The notes beneath the pieces were generated by a model that saw only the letters and a program-made list of their open reading frames with translations, searched no databases and was not told the origin of the DNA. A program made the position numbers and the translations under genes. Shown piece by piece: positions 1 through 11,958 of a stretch of DNA of 64,000 nt. The DNA lies in the NCBI GenBank assembly GCA_933228675.1, contig OW121740.1, forward strand, positions 156,353,828-156,417,827, read 5' to 3'. Within the stretch, counting starts at the first letter, position 1. The number at the start of each line of letters is the position of its first letter. The DNA comes from Stomorhina lunata (lineage: Eukaryota > Arthropoda > Insecta > Diptera > Rhiniidae).

Positions 1-426
1 ATAGTTATATACTTTAACCCCATTTATTCATAGACATAAAATAAAGTAATAGCAAACTTATAAATCAAATTTTAAGCACAAGTTTCCTCTTATAAGCCTT
101 TGATAGTTTTAAAATTCGTTTATGAATTAGGGAGCTAGAAATTTAAACCCCTTTACCTTTCATTCTGCAATTTGTCCCCTTGTGCAGTCTCTATGTATGA
201 AGTTGTATGTGTTTATCGGTAGTAGTAGTAGTAATGCAGTTGTTATACGAGGCGTATGTGAAATTTTTAAAATTTTATTTGACATCGAAATGAAAATATG
301 GTTGTGAATAAATTGTACATACATATGTTTGTCAAGGCATTAGGATGGTAAAGATCTGCGTTATCAAAAAATAATAAAATTGTAGGGATTTAAATATTAT
401 TTAAAAAAAAAAAAAATATATTACCT
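1..426. other. AT-rich island, no gene seen
   Basis: This is non-repetitive AT-rich sequence with a short TAG-rich run near 221-235 and an A-run near 404-415. No open reading frame of useful length, RNA gene or repeat copy is recognisable. Confidence 0.6.
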
Positions 427-577
427 TGATCCCAGTCAATGTAATAGACAAATTATTGATAAAAGCCAAAGAATTTTGGACAACCAATTCCTCGTTGCCT
501 GTCGATGGTGGGTTAGGCCATAATTTTCAGGAGGAGTATACCTCATTTTAGACTGATCGAAAAACTTGCATTTTTAC
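427..577 (+). repeat. Diverged half of a foldback element
   Basis: This stretch aligns along its length with the left arm of the foldback element at 40135-40660. Shared blocks in the same order include TTGATCCCA, ATTGATAAAAGCCAAA, CAATTCCTCG, TCGATGG, TTCAGGAGGA and GATCGAAAA. Only one arm is present and it is clearly older than the copy at 40135. It lies about 40 bp before the first satellite island, and the other copies also sit in or beside satellite. No coding capacity is seen. Confidence 0.75.
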
Positions 578-618
578 CTATTTTATCTGCTTTATTTCTA
601 ACAATAATAAACAATTTT

Positions 619-2750
619 AAGAAATTTGAAAATTTCCTATAACAATAAGAAATTTTTGAAAAATTTCATATAAAAAAAATCCGAAAAGTTTCCTATAAAA
701 ATAAGAAATTTTTTAAAAATTTCTTATTAAAATAGGAAATTTTTGAAAAATGTTCTATAAAAATAAGAAATTTTTCGAAAAATTTTTCTATAAAAATAAA
801 AATTTTTGAAAAATGTCCTATAAAAATAAGAAATATTTGAAAAACTTCCTATAAAAATAAGAAATTTTTTAAAAAAAATTTTGTAAAAATAGGAAATTTT
901 TGAAAAAAATCCTATAAAAATCGGAAATTTTTGAAAAACTATATAATCGGAAACTATAACTATAAACTATAACAATCGGAAATTTAAAAAAAAATTCTTG
1001 TTAAAATGAGAAATTTTTGAAAAATTTCCTATAAAAATTAAAAATTTTTGAAAAATTTTCTTCTAATAATAAGAAATTTTTAAAAAATTTCCCACAAAAA
1101 TATAAATTTTTGAAAATTTTCCCATAAAAATAAAAAAAAATGAAGTTTCCTATGAAAATAAGAAATTTTTCAAAAATTTCCTATAAAAATAGAAAATTTC
1201 CTATAAACTTCTTCTAAAAAAAAAGAGAAAATTTTTCAAAAATTTACTATAAAAATATGAAATTTTTGAAAAATTTCTTATAAATATATAAAATTTTTTT
1301 AAAATTTTCTATTAAAATAAGAAATTTTTAAAATATTTCCTAACAAAAATAAGAAATTTTTGAAAAATTTCATATAAAAATGGAAAATTTTCTTAAAAAA
1401 AAGGAGACAATTTTTCAAAAATTTCCTATAAAAATATGAAATCTTTGAAAAATTTCTTATAAATATATAAAATTTTTTTTATTAAAATAAGAAATTTTTG
1501 AAAAATTTCCTAAAAAAAATAAGAAATTTTTGAAAAATTTCCTATAAAAATGGTAAATTTCTTAAAATAAAGTAGAAAATTTTTCAAAAACTTCCTAAAT
1601 AAATAGAAAATTTAAAAAAAAAAATTTCTAAAAAATAAGAGAAAATTTTTAAAAAATTTCCTATAAAAATATGAAATTTTTTAAAAATTTCTTATAAATA
1701 TATAAAATTTATTAAAAATTTTCTATAAAATTTAGAAATTTTCGAAAAACTTTTTATAATATAAGAAATTTTTGAAAAATTTCCGAAAAAATAAGAATTT
1801 TTTGAAAAATTTCCTATAAAAATAAAAAATTCTTGAAAAATTTCCTATAAAAATAAAAAAAATCCTATAAGAATAAGAAATTTTTGAAAAATTTCCTATG
1901 AAAATAATTTTTTTTTTAAATTTCCTATAAAAAAAAATAAATTTTTAAAAAATTTCCTATAAAAATAAGAAATTCTTGAAAAATTTCCTATAAAAATAAG
2001 AAATTTTTGAAAAATTTCCTATAAACTTTTAAAAATTTTCTATAAAAATATTTTTTTTTTTTAATTTCTTAAAAAAATGAGAAATTTTTGAAAAATTAAA
2101 TATAAAAATACGAAATTTTTTAAATTTAATAACAAATTACAAATTTTTGAAAAAATACCTATAAAAATAAGAAATTTTTAAAAAATTTCCTAAAAAAATA
2201 TGAAATTTTTGAAAAATTTCCTAAATAAATATGAAATTTTTGAAAAATTTTCTAAAAAAAATAAGAAATTTTTGAAAAAATTTCCTATAAAAATAAGAAA
2301 TTTAAAAAAAAAAATACTATATAAATAAGAAATTCTTGAAAAATTTCCTATAAAAATAAGAAATTTTTGAAAAATTTCCTAAAAATATAAGAAATTTTTG
2401 AAAAAATGTCCTAAAAAATAAGAAATTTTTGAAAGATATCCTAAAAAGATAGGAAATTTTTGAAAAAATTTCCTAAAAAATAAGAAATTTTTGAAAATTT
2501 TCCTAAAAATTAAGAAATTTTTGAAAATTTTCCTATAAAAATAAAAAAATTTTAAAAATTTTTCTATAAAAATAAGAAATTTTTAAAAAATTTTATACAA
2601 AAATAAGAAATTCTTGAAAATTTGCCTATAAAATTAAGACATTTTTTAAAAGCTTCCTATAAAAATTAGATATTTTTGAAAAAGATTCCCATAAAAGTTT
2701 AAAATTTCTTATAAAAATTAAAAGTTTTTGAAAAATTTCCCATAAAATTG
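619..2750 (-). repeat. Satellite A island, degenerate, reverse orientation
   Basis: About 2.1 kb of degenerate tandem units of roughly 28-32 bp, with the pattern AAATTTTTGAAAAATTTCC followed by TATAAAAATAAG. The linker reads TAAAAA rather than TTTTTA, so this island is in reverse orientation to the main array at 11698-18310. Units carry many substitutions and small indels, which suggests an old array no longer being homogenised. The short open frames inside it are chance products of AT-rich repeats. Confidence 0.9.
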
Positions 2751-4069
2751 TTTTGTTCAAGAAATTAAAATAGTAAACATTTTCTTGACCTAAATATTTA
2801 CTATAAAAACAATTTTAAGCACTTTTAAATTTTGAAGTGTTAAAAAAAAGTCAGCCAAACGAATTGGACTGTAACAAAGTTTTGAGATTATTCCTTCTTA
2901 ATTATTATTAAGTTCCCAAAAGATTTGTAAAATAATAATTTGTAATATTTTGGGAAAAATGTTTAATTGCTTAGAAAAAGTTTTGAATTATGAAACGTGC
3001 AAAGCACTCAATATTTCTAATTGTTAAATCATTTCAAAACTCGATCCACAACTAGCAAAGTGTTGGAAAAAAAGCCAGCCAAACGGAGTGTTATGTAAAA
3101 AAAGCTAATAAGGAAATGATTAAAACAATTTTATTGATATACTAAAAATCTTAAAATCTTAAAAAGCAAAAATATAAACATAATAAATGAGTGCTGTCCT
3201 AATTACAAATATACAGAGTAGTCAAATTTAGAACTATTGCCTATTTAAGATATTAAGGTTTTAAGTAAACCAAATTGATATGTTCTTTAATACTTTTCCT
3301 TTAACTTTCGAAAATTCTTTAAAATGTTAGATACCCTTTAACAGTGGCACCCACCATTGAAGGTTTCCCCTCCCCTGACTATGCCAACAATGTCTGAGTG
3401 ATATACAAACATTGTCTAATGGAAATATTCAAACTCAGCTGCTACAACAAATTTCAAACAGATCCAGATTTTGTTTATTCGGGACTGCCTTCACATTTTT
3501 ACCAAGATTGACAGACAAACTGCACAAAAGGATTTGCACTCTTTAAGCAAATACACAAATATCCTTTTTAACGGCATTACTTCGGTTCCTCTATCAATGT
3601 AGCATTAAGCTCTGGTAAACCTTTTTACGTTATGCTGGATATTGAAATTTATATAACGCGTTTTTTGCGCGCAGTTTAATATATTTGCGTTATTCACACG
3701 TGTGTTAAATTTACTAGATAGTTACTACTCGAAAAGAGGAGAGAAAAGTATTTGCTTAAAAAGTGGAGGTCCTGGATGCAATCGTTGAGTATTTAAAATA
3801 TTTGTCTTCATTACAGGAATCGTAAATATTATAAGTTTTACATGTGAATGTGTTTTATTTACTTACATATGTATAAAACATTTACGAGTATTAGTAAAAG
3901 AAAATATTTATATTATTCGCGTATATAAATATTTTAGTTTATGTAAAATTCGATGAACTTTGCTTTTGGAAATTTGAATTTTATGTCTTGATTCTGAAAT
4001 CTCTTTTCAATTTAAGGTTAATGGAGGATGGAAAGTAATTGGCATATGGATCAACAACTTTACTAGAAA
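2751..4069. other. AT-rich island, no gene seen
   Basis: Mostly unique AT-rich DNA. A motif (GTCAGCCAAACG near 2850, GCCAGCCAAACG near 3070) occurs twice about 220 bp apart after A-runs, hinting at a weak local duplication. The segment 2745-2810 resembles 6830-6895, which also lies at a satellite edge. No recognisable gene. Confidence 0.55.
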
Positions 4070-5450
4070 TGTTTGAAAACTTTTCTACAAAAATAGAAAT
4101 TTTAACAAATTCTAAAAAAATTTTATCAAAACAATAAATTTTTGAAAAATTTTGCTATAAAAATAGGAAATTAAAAAAAAATCGAATAAAATTTCTTATT
4201 TTTATAGGACATTTTTTCAAAAATTTCTTACTTTTGTAAGATTTTTCAAAAATTTTTTATTTTTATAGGAAATTTTTCAAAAATTTTTTTATTTTTATAG
4301 GAAATTTTTAAAAATTTATTTTTATAGGAAATTTTTAAAAATTTATTTTTATAGGAAATTTTTCAAAAGCTTTTTATTTTTATAGGAAATTTTTCAAAAA
4401 TTTCTTATTTTTATAGGAAATTTTTCAAAAATTTCTTATTTTTATAGGAAATTTTTCAAAAATTTATTATTTTTATAGAAAATTTTTAAAAGTTTTTTTA
4501 TTTTTATAGGAAATTTTTCAAAAATTTCTTATTTTTATAGGAAATTTTTAAAAAATTGCTTACTTTTATAGGAAACTTTTAAAAAATTTCTTATTTTTAT
4601 AGGAATTTTTTTTTAAATTTCTTATTTTTTTAGGAAATGTTTTAAAAATTTCTTATTTTTATAGGAAATTTTTCAAAAATTTTCTATTTTATAGGAAATT
4701 TTTTTAAAATTTTTTATTTTTATGTAAAAGTTTTCAAAGATTTCTCATTTTTATAGGAAATTTATCAAAAATTTCTTACTTTTATAGAAAATTATTCAAA
4801 AATTTCTTATCTTTATAGGAAATTTTTCAAAAATTTCTTACTTTTAAAGGAAGTTTTTCTAAATTTTTTTCTTTTAATAGGAAATTTTTGAAAAATTTAT
4901 TTTTTTTGAAAAATTTCCTATTTTTGAAAAATTTCCTATTTTTGAAAAATTTCCTATTTTTGAAAAATTTCCTATTTTTATAGGAAATTTTTCATCAATT
5001 TTCAATTTTTATAGGAAATTTAAAAAAAATTTGATATTTTTATAGGAAATTTTTCAAAAATTTCCTATTGTTACAGGAATATTTTAAAATAATTTATATT
5101 TTTAAATTTATTAAAAAATATTATTAAAATAAGAAATATAGTTTTTTATTTTTATAAAAAAAATGTTCAATTTTTTTGAGAAATTTTTCTAAAATTTCTT
5201 ATTTTTATAAGAAAGTTCAGAAAAATTTCAAAAAATTTTTCATTTTTCAAAATTTTTAAAATATTTTTAAAAAAATTTCTTTATTTGATAAGAAATTTTT
5301 TAAAATTTCCTATAAAAATATTAAATATTTTAAAAAATTTCTTATAAATATAAAAAATTTTTAAAAACTTCCCTATAAAAATAAGAAATTTTTGAACAAA
5401 TTTTTATAAAAATAAGAACGTTTTGTAAAATTTCTTTTAAAAATTAAAAA
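4070..5450. repeat. Satellite A island with internal orientation switches
   Basis: The first ~110 bp carry reverse-type units (linker TATAAAAATAGG). From about 4190 the units become forward type (TTATTTTTATAGGAAATTTTTCAAAAA), then return to reverse type from about 5290. Units are near 31 bp but degenerate, and one patch near 4905-4975 repeats GAAAAATTTCCTATTTTT at short period. The array is cut at its right end by the element at 5453-6741 and resumes at 6742. Confidence 0.85.
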
Positions 5451-5774
5451 TGCCCAGCAAAACTTTGGTAATGGCAAGTACTCTGATAACTGGTTACCTT
5501 GTAACGACTACAACATACCATCCGAATTAATAATAAGTTATTACAGAAGTACTTATTTGTAATTAAGATGGTAATTTAAACTGAATGGCCCCGGTTCGAA
5601 TCCCACCAAGACCAACAATTTTTTTATTATTTTTTTTTATTAAAAGAGTTTTTTAAATGATTTTTGAATTTTAAGAACTTAAATATCACCTTCTGTAAAA
5701 AAAATTTTAGAAAACTAACTCAAGGTAATGAAAAAATACCATAATGAGTCAATTTTGATTATGTAGGGGATGTT

Positions 5775-6206
5775 GAATACCAAACACGATTCTAATTGGT
5801 CTTAACTTGGTAAGCCCAACTTATCTGGGTCATCCTTCATCTCAACTGTGGACACACACCTTCTCATGGTATCACCCGGGGAGCTAGTTTAACACCCATT
5901 AATATTGTGAGTTAACATGTTCCGAGAGTTGTCCCATAAGATCGATAAAAATGGGTTAGGATTACGGCTAGTAACCCTCTCTGGAAAAAAATACAATGAA
6001 TAGGATAAAATTAGAATTGAAATGTCCCACTACCTAATATTAGAGGAGGATGTCCGAAACTTCGATAGAAAGACCAAGTAGAAGAACATTTTTCAAAGCT
6101 TGGCCTATAAAATTGGAGAATATTCGCACAAGATCGAAATCCATGGAATTCTAAAATATGCTCAGACTTTGACCTTAACAGGTTGTAACATTTAAGTAAG
6201 TAAGAG
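5775..6206 (+). repeat. Dispersed repeat, copy 1
   Basis: This segment aligns with 33575-33932. Shared blocks in the same order include TTGGTCTTAACTTG, ATCCTTCATCTCAAC, TAACACCCATTA, TAACATGT, TCTCCCATAAG-like sequence, GGCTAGTAACC and AACAGGTTGTAA. The two copies differ by many substitutions and indels. Base composition is less AT-rich than the surroundings, which suggests a fragment of a larger mobile element, possibly the 3' part of a retroelement. No protein motif was recognised and no family is assigned. Confidence 0.7.
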
Positions 6207-6422
6207 TCAATCTTATGTAAAAACTTATACAGAAAAGAAGATTTAAATTGTTTAAGTTTTAAAATAATTTTAAAATAATTACAAAAAATCGTATAAAAAT
6301 ATTTTTCCAAAAATTACAACAAATCAAAAAAAAGCAGGGAAAAACAAAGTTATTTTCACATGATTTTGGATCTAAAAATAAAAATTGTTTATATTAATTA
6401 TAAGCTGCTAAGTTTTCAACAT

Positions 6423-6490
6423 ATGAAGTAGCTCAGTGGAAGAGTCTCTGACTAGCAGTCGGAGGGTCTGGGTTCGAGCCCCCATGGGAT
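6423..6490 (+). pseudogene. tRNA-Ala(AGC)-like sequence, probably a relic
   Basis: A box A (TAGCTCAGTGG, 6429-6439) and a box B (GGTTCGAGCC, 6471-6480) are correctly spaced. A 5 bp anticodon stem (TCTGA/TCGGA, one G-T pair) encloses the loop CTAGCAG with AGC at 6454-6456, which would read alanine codons. The D stem pairs GCTC with GAGT. However, the two outer pairs of the T stem mismatch and no 7 bp acceptor stem forms with the flanks. It is therefore more likely a tRNA-derived promoter relic (SINE head or pseudo-tRNA) than a working gene. Confidence 0.5.
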
Positions 6491-6741
6491 CATAAAAAAA
6501 ATTTTGTATTTCGTTTAAAAATATATGTTTTTAATAAAACAACAACAAAAAAATTGTTGCTGTTGTTGTTGTTGCTTTCAAATTGCTTACCCAAGTCATT
6601 ACTTTTCTGCAATTGGTAAGTACTTGCCTCCAATGACATCCCCATGTTAATGTAATGACTTAAACAGCGAATGAGTAAGTAGTTCGTGTTCAATAGTTTA
6701 ACTGTTTAACTCATTATTTGGTAATGAAAAGTTTTACTGGG

Positions 6742-6830
6742 TGTTTAAAAAATTTCCATTAAAATTGAAAATGTTAAAAAAATTTCCTATAAAATTTTTA
6801 AAATTTTTGAAATATTTCCCAAAAAAAATT
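6742..6830 (-). repeat. Satellite A remainder right of the insertion
   Basis: Degenerate units with TTTCCTATAAAA continue the island broken at 5450 by the inserted element. This supports the proposed right boundary of that element at 6741. Confidence 0.65.
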
Positions 6831-7987
6831 TCGTTTCGCTTAAAAATTATAGATAGTCAAACGTTTTCTTAACCCAAATACATATCTTCTATAACAGAGA
6901 TTTGCCATAGCCCCGAGAAAAGTATTCCACAACTAGAGCATCTTAGGTAATCGCTCCAATTACGGAGTGTTTTTGAAGTTTAAAACCCTGTTGTTTTTAG
7001 AGCTCAAATAATTAAAACTCTAGGAGGTAAATTTTATAAAGATGTTTCCCTTTACCAGTGACATAATCAAAACTGACACACTTTTATATGCAAGATCATA
7101 ATTCGATCATAAACCAAACAAATCATTAAAAAAGATTGTGCTCAATTGGCGTTACTTCAACTTAAAGGAAGATTAAATTAAAAAGTGTTAAATATTGGAA
7201 TTAATTTGCCAAAATTATTATTGGCATTCAAAAACTACATGAATATGTTAAAAAAAAATCATGATATTTAATTTTAATTCAATTGAAAAAAATGTTTGTG
7301 TAATTCGTTATATTTTTATTTTTGCTCATTCGATGGCGGCAGATTATAAAAATCAACAAACCACGAAGAAGCTTCAACAAACAAAAGCAAACAATTAGAC
7401 TCCGACACATGTGTTGCAAAAAACAACAATAGCAACAAAAACAATTGCTACAACAAAAACAACAACTACAAAAATAAAACATCATTCAGTCTTTGAATGT
7501 TTAACGTTTCACGCTTCTTCTCCATTTAAATGAAAATACTAATTCCCACGCTATTTACACGCCTCGATGATTATTCACAAACGCATAATGTTTGACTGAC
7601 TCTCGGTATGTCTGCGCTCCTCTGTCTGTCTGTCTGTCTGTCTGCCTTTCAGACGGTTTTTGTGTTCAGATTTAAATTTTGAGAAGGAGGATGAGCTCTA
7701 ACTAAACCATTTGTTGTAGTGATACTTGTATATGAGATACCCATCATTCATTCGTTCATTTATCCTCATTATCAGCAGCAGCTTGAGCATATGCAAAAAA
7801 GGAAGAGTCACTGTCAATGCCAACAATTGCTAACAACATACAAGCAACAATTCACTAGTCACAAACAATATTCAGTTTTAATAGCAACAACACATTTATG
7901 GCAACAACCAAAAAATCATTCCGCCAACTATTTGTAGTTTTTTTTTCGATTTTTTTTGCAGATGAAATGTTTAAATTTTATACTTAT
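6831..7987. other. AT-rich island with a short TCTG tract
   Basis: Mostly unique sequence with many CAA/ACAACAA runs (7370-7470 and 7780-7910) of the kind common in fly non-coding DNA. A (TCTG) run of about six units lies at 7621-7645. No gene is supported: the cysteine-rich reading frame on the reverse strand near 7279-7485 simply translates the CAA-rich run. Confidence 0.55.
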
Positions 7988-8114
7988 TATACCCACCATC
8001 AAAAAGAATGGGGGGCATATTGAGTTTGTCATTCCGTTTGTAATTTCCTTAATATTGGCTCAAAAATCAAAATAAATATTCTGAAATCTTATGAAATTCT
8101 AAACGATTGAGCGA

Positions 8115-9003
<889 letters not shown>

Positions 9004-9398
9004 TGAAATTACGATAACGCCTAAACGAAAGGAGCTAGCTCAATGAAACTTAAAACATTCTTCATCTTTGAGAAAATTTTGGTATTGAAATTGAGCAAAA
9101 TCGGTTAACATTTGATCATAGCTCCCGTATAACCTCGCCTAAGCTTATCGCTTATTTGCTAATAAATAACAAACTATAATAGCTATGATGATAAAATATG
9201 GTATATAGAAGTATTGCGTAAGCCCTAGGCAGCATATAAAATTTCATCAAAATCGGTTCACATTTAGTCATAGCTCCCATACAAAAAACTTACGGAAACA
9301 GCCAAAATTTCATCTAAAATACACTTAAATGCCAATAAATCTAAAACTATAATAGATATAGTCAATAAATTTTGTCACAATCGGTCACCATTTGACCA

Positions 9399-9790
9399 TA
9401 GCTCCCATATAAAAAACTTACGGAAACACAAAAATACAAAAGGAAAAGGGGGTTTATGTCCGTCTGCCCGTCAGATAAAAGCGCGATAGCGTCTTAACGA
9501 AAAGGGCAACAGCAACAAAATTTTACAAAAGGAAGTTTTATGTGAACGCCAACCAGTGTGCAAAATTTTGTCACAATCGGTCACCATTTGACCATAGCTC
9601 CCATATAAAAAACTTACGAAAACACAAAAATACACAAAGAAAAGGGGGTTTATGTCAGTCTTTCCGTCAGAGAAAAGCGCTGTAGTTAGTTAACTACAAG
9701 AGCTAGAGAGACAAAATTTAGTAAAAGTATTTTCGATATGTTATAGAAATTGTGTGCTGAAAATGGGTAAAATCGGTTCACATTTAGTCA
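9399..9790 (+). repeat. Internal ~196 bp repeats within the family A element
   Basis: The block CATAGCTCCCATATAAAAAA, ACTTACG, AAACACAAAAATACA, AAGGGGGTTTATGTC and a short GTCY run, then GTCAGA and AAAAGCGC, occurs at about 9399 and again at about 9595. Each short GTCY run (near 9457-9474 and 9653-9672) is followed by sequence related to what follows the giant tract at 9003. The element thus holds three paralogous proto-microsatellite sites, of which only the first has expanded. Confidence 0.7.
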
Positions 9791-10095
9791 GAGCTCCCAT
9801 ATAACCCTGCCCCGGGAATCACATTTATGCTGATAAATTGAATAAAATTGTAAAATCTACGACTACTAAATTTAAAACAGAGAAGTTTTATGCAACTTTC
9901 GGTCAGTATGTCAAATTTTATAGGAATCGGTCCATTTTTGACCATTGCTTTCATATAAAAACCGCTCCCGGTAAAGACTAAAATGCCACAAACGTCAGTT
10001 AAAAGCTATTAAATTATAAACTATGTCAGCTATGGCCACTAAATGTTGCCAGTATATACAATTTTGTAACAATCGGTCAACATTTGGCTATAGTT

Positions 10096-10097
<2 letters not shown>

Positions 10098-10156
<59 letters not shown>
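10098..10156. repeat. (TA)n microsatellite inside the family A element
   Basis: A run of about 29 TA units ends in TATGTATATAA. The position inside the element, separate from the GTCT tract, fits the two-tract design reported for mini-me elements. Confidence 0.95.
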
Positions 10157-10163
<7 letters not shown>

Positions 10164-10602
10164 ACATCCCCTTTTTATATCTACAATCAAGAAGATTTGG
10201 AGGTAAATTCAGTATATCAAGATTGAATCTACGAAATTAGATAGCTATCAATCAATGTTAGGTCCAGACTTTAGACACGGTAGATGCATTAGGAACTCCT
10301 AACAAAATATATGAACAAAATATATGAAGATGGTTATGGCACAACGAAATAGCTTATTAATGTTAAACTATATTCGGTTATGGAACCGCATTTTGTCCAA
10401 GGTAAATATTTACTTGGGAAACCACTTAGATATTTTTAAATGTTGAACTATAGTAACTATTCCACTGCAACCGAATTTAGTCCAAACATATTACCAACAA
10501 TACCACATTTGGTCAACATTTTGAATTAGCTGCACTCTCGTACAATTTGATAGTGGGTATACAAGATTCGGCACAGCCGAATATAACGCTCTTACTTGTT
10601 TT

Positions 10603-11697
10603 TTATTGAATTAAAAGATACGTATACCCGGAGTTGTCCGTGCTTTAAATATTTTTACATACTTCAAGCAAAGACTCTATAATATGAAGATGTTGCACTT
10701 CCATACATTGATTTGTCGTATGGTCGTTTTGAAAAGTCCAATAAAAAATTTAGTATACCACTTTTACTATAATTCGGAAACAACGATTATCCCATAAAGG
10801 GCAAAGCTGAGGCACAAAAGGTAATTTTGCTTCATTTATTTTTTTTTATTTTCAAACTAAGCATTTGACTGCTTTTGACATGTGATTTTCTTTGGCAAAC
10901 AATTTAACTAAAGGTTACAAATTAAAAGAAAATATTTCTTAAGTTTAGGAAAAACAAAAAGTTAATTTCTGTCTGTTTACTCCGACAGACATATTTATAA
11001 AATACACATACATATAAGCACCTTCATATCCTTGATATCCTTGTTTAAGTTTTAGTAATTGTCTCTGTATCCTGTTTGTTCAAATACAAATTTTCCCCAA
11101 CAATCACTTGTGTCACATATGTTATTTGTTTGTATGTAAGTAACAAATATTTATTTGTTTTTTTTAGGATATCTACTCAAACTGTCCCATACAGAGACTG
11201 ACGACCGACCCACCATCATGTCAAATACTTTGACAGTTTGCAAAATTAAGTTTCTTTCGCAAAAGTTTTTTTTTCTTCATAAACGTTTTGAATTTTGTTT
11301 AACTTATGATTGTTATTTTGGATTTTTCTTCCTGTTTATTTAACAGATTAAAAGTTGTGTTTTTTTCCACTTCCTGGTCCAAATGAAAGAATATTGTAGG
11401 ATAAGTCTTATTTCTGCCTTCAAACGCGTCGTGGATCAATTACTTAATTTTAGTTTTGCTTAAATACTTCAGGGGGAAAACTAGAGTTTTATGAACTTTG
11501 ACCAACCCCAAAAGTATGTGAAGATTTTATGACAATTGTTAATTATCTTAAGAGCAACAAGATTTATTGTTCAATTTTAGGACATAAGTTTGAGGTAGTC
11601 TTTAAGAAAGAAATTGCGTTTCAGAACTTTTTTGATTGATTTTTGTTTTGAATTTTGCAGAGTAGTCAAAATTTTGAAAATTGTTCCACTTATATAT
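10603..11697. other. AT-rich island, no gene seen
   Basis: Unique AT-rich sequence. A T-rich run ending in AG stands before an open stretch near 11168-11230 (GGATATCTACTC onward), which could be read as a splice acceptor plus short exon. There is no recognisable protein similarity and no donor partner, so no gene is called. Confidence 0.5.
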
Positions 11698-11958
11698 ATC
11701 AATTTTTTTCAAAAATTCTCATTTTTATAGGAAGTATTTCAAAAATTTCTCATTTTTAAAGCAAAATTTTCAAAGATTTCCTATTTTTATAGGAAATTTT
11801 TCAAAAATTTCCTATTTTTATAGGAAAATTTTCAAAAATTTCCTATTTTTATAGGAAAATTTTCAAAAATTTCCTATTTTTATAGGAAATTTTTCAAAAA
11901 TTTCATATTTTTATAGGAAATTTTTCAAAAATTTCATATTTTTATAGGAAATTTTTCA

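Larger units (their letters stand above)
5453..6741. mobile_element. Putative terminal-inverted-repeat element inserted in satellite A
   Basis: The left end reads CCCAGCAAAACTTTGGTAAT and the reverse complement of the right end reads CCCAGTAAAACTTTTCATTA. Satellite A sequence lies directly outside both ends, so an insertion of about 1289 bp into a satellite is the simplest reading. A possible TG dinucleotide flanks both sides, but the target duplication is uncertain. Inside are a dispersed repeat (5775-6206), a tRNA-like sequence (6429-6480) and an isolated box-B-like motif (5580-5592). There is no transposase, so the element is non-autonomous. The superfamily is not recognised. Confidence 0.6.

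Noticed and set aside
5580..5600. Second tRNA gene suggested by GGTTCGAATCCCA
   Set aside because: A good box B is present but there is no box A at the right distance and no cloverleaf stems.
7279..7485. Cysteine-rich small protein on the reverse strand
   Set aside because: The cysteines come from a CAA/ACA-rich simple run read as TGT/TGC; low-complexity DNA explains it.
11155..11343. Exon after a T-rich tract ending in AG
   Set aside because: T-rich runs before AG are frequent in this AT-rich sequence; no conserved protein and no matching donor were found.
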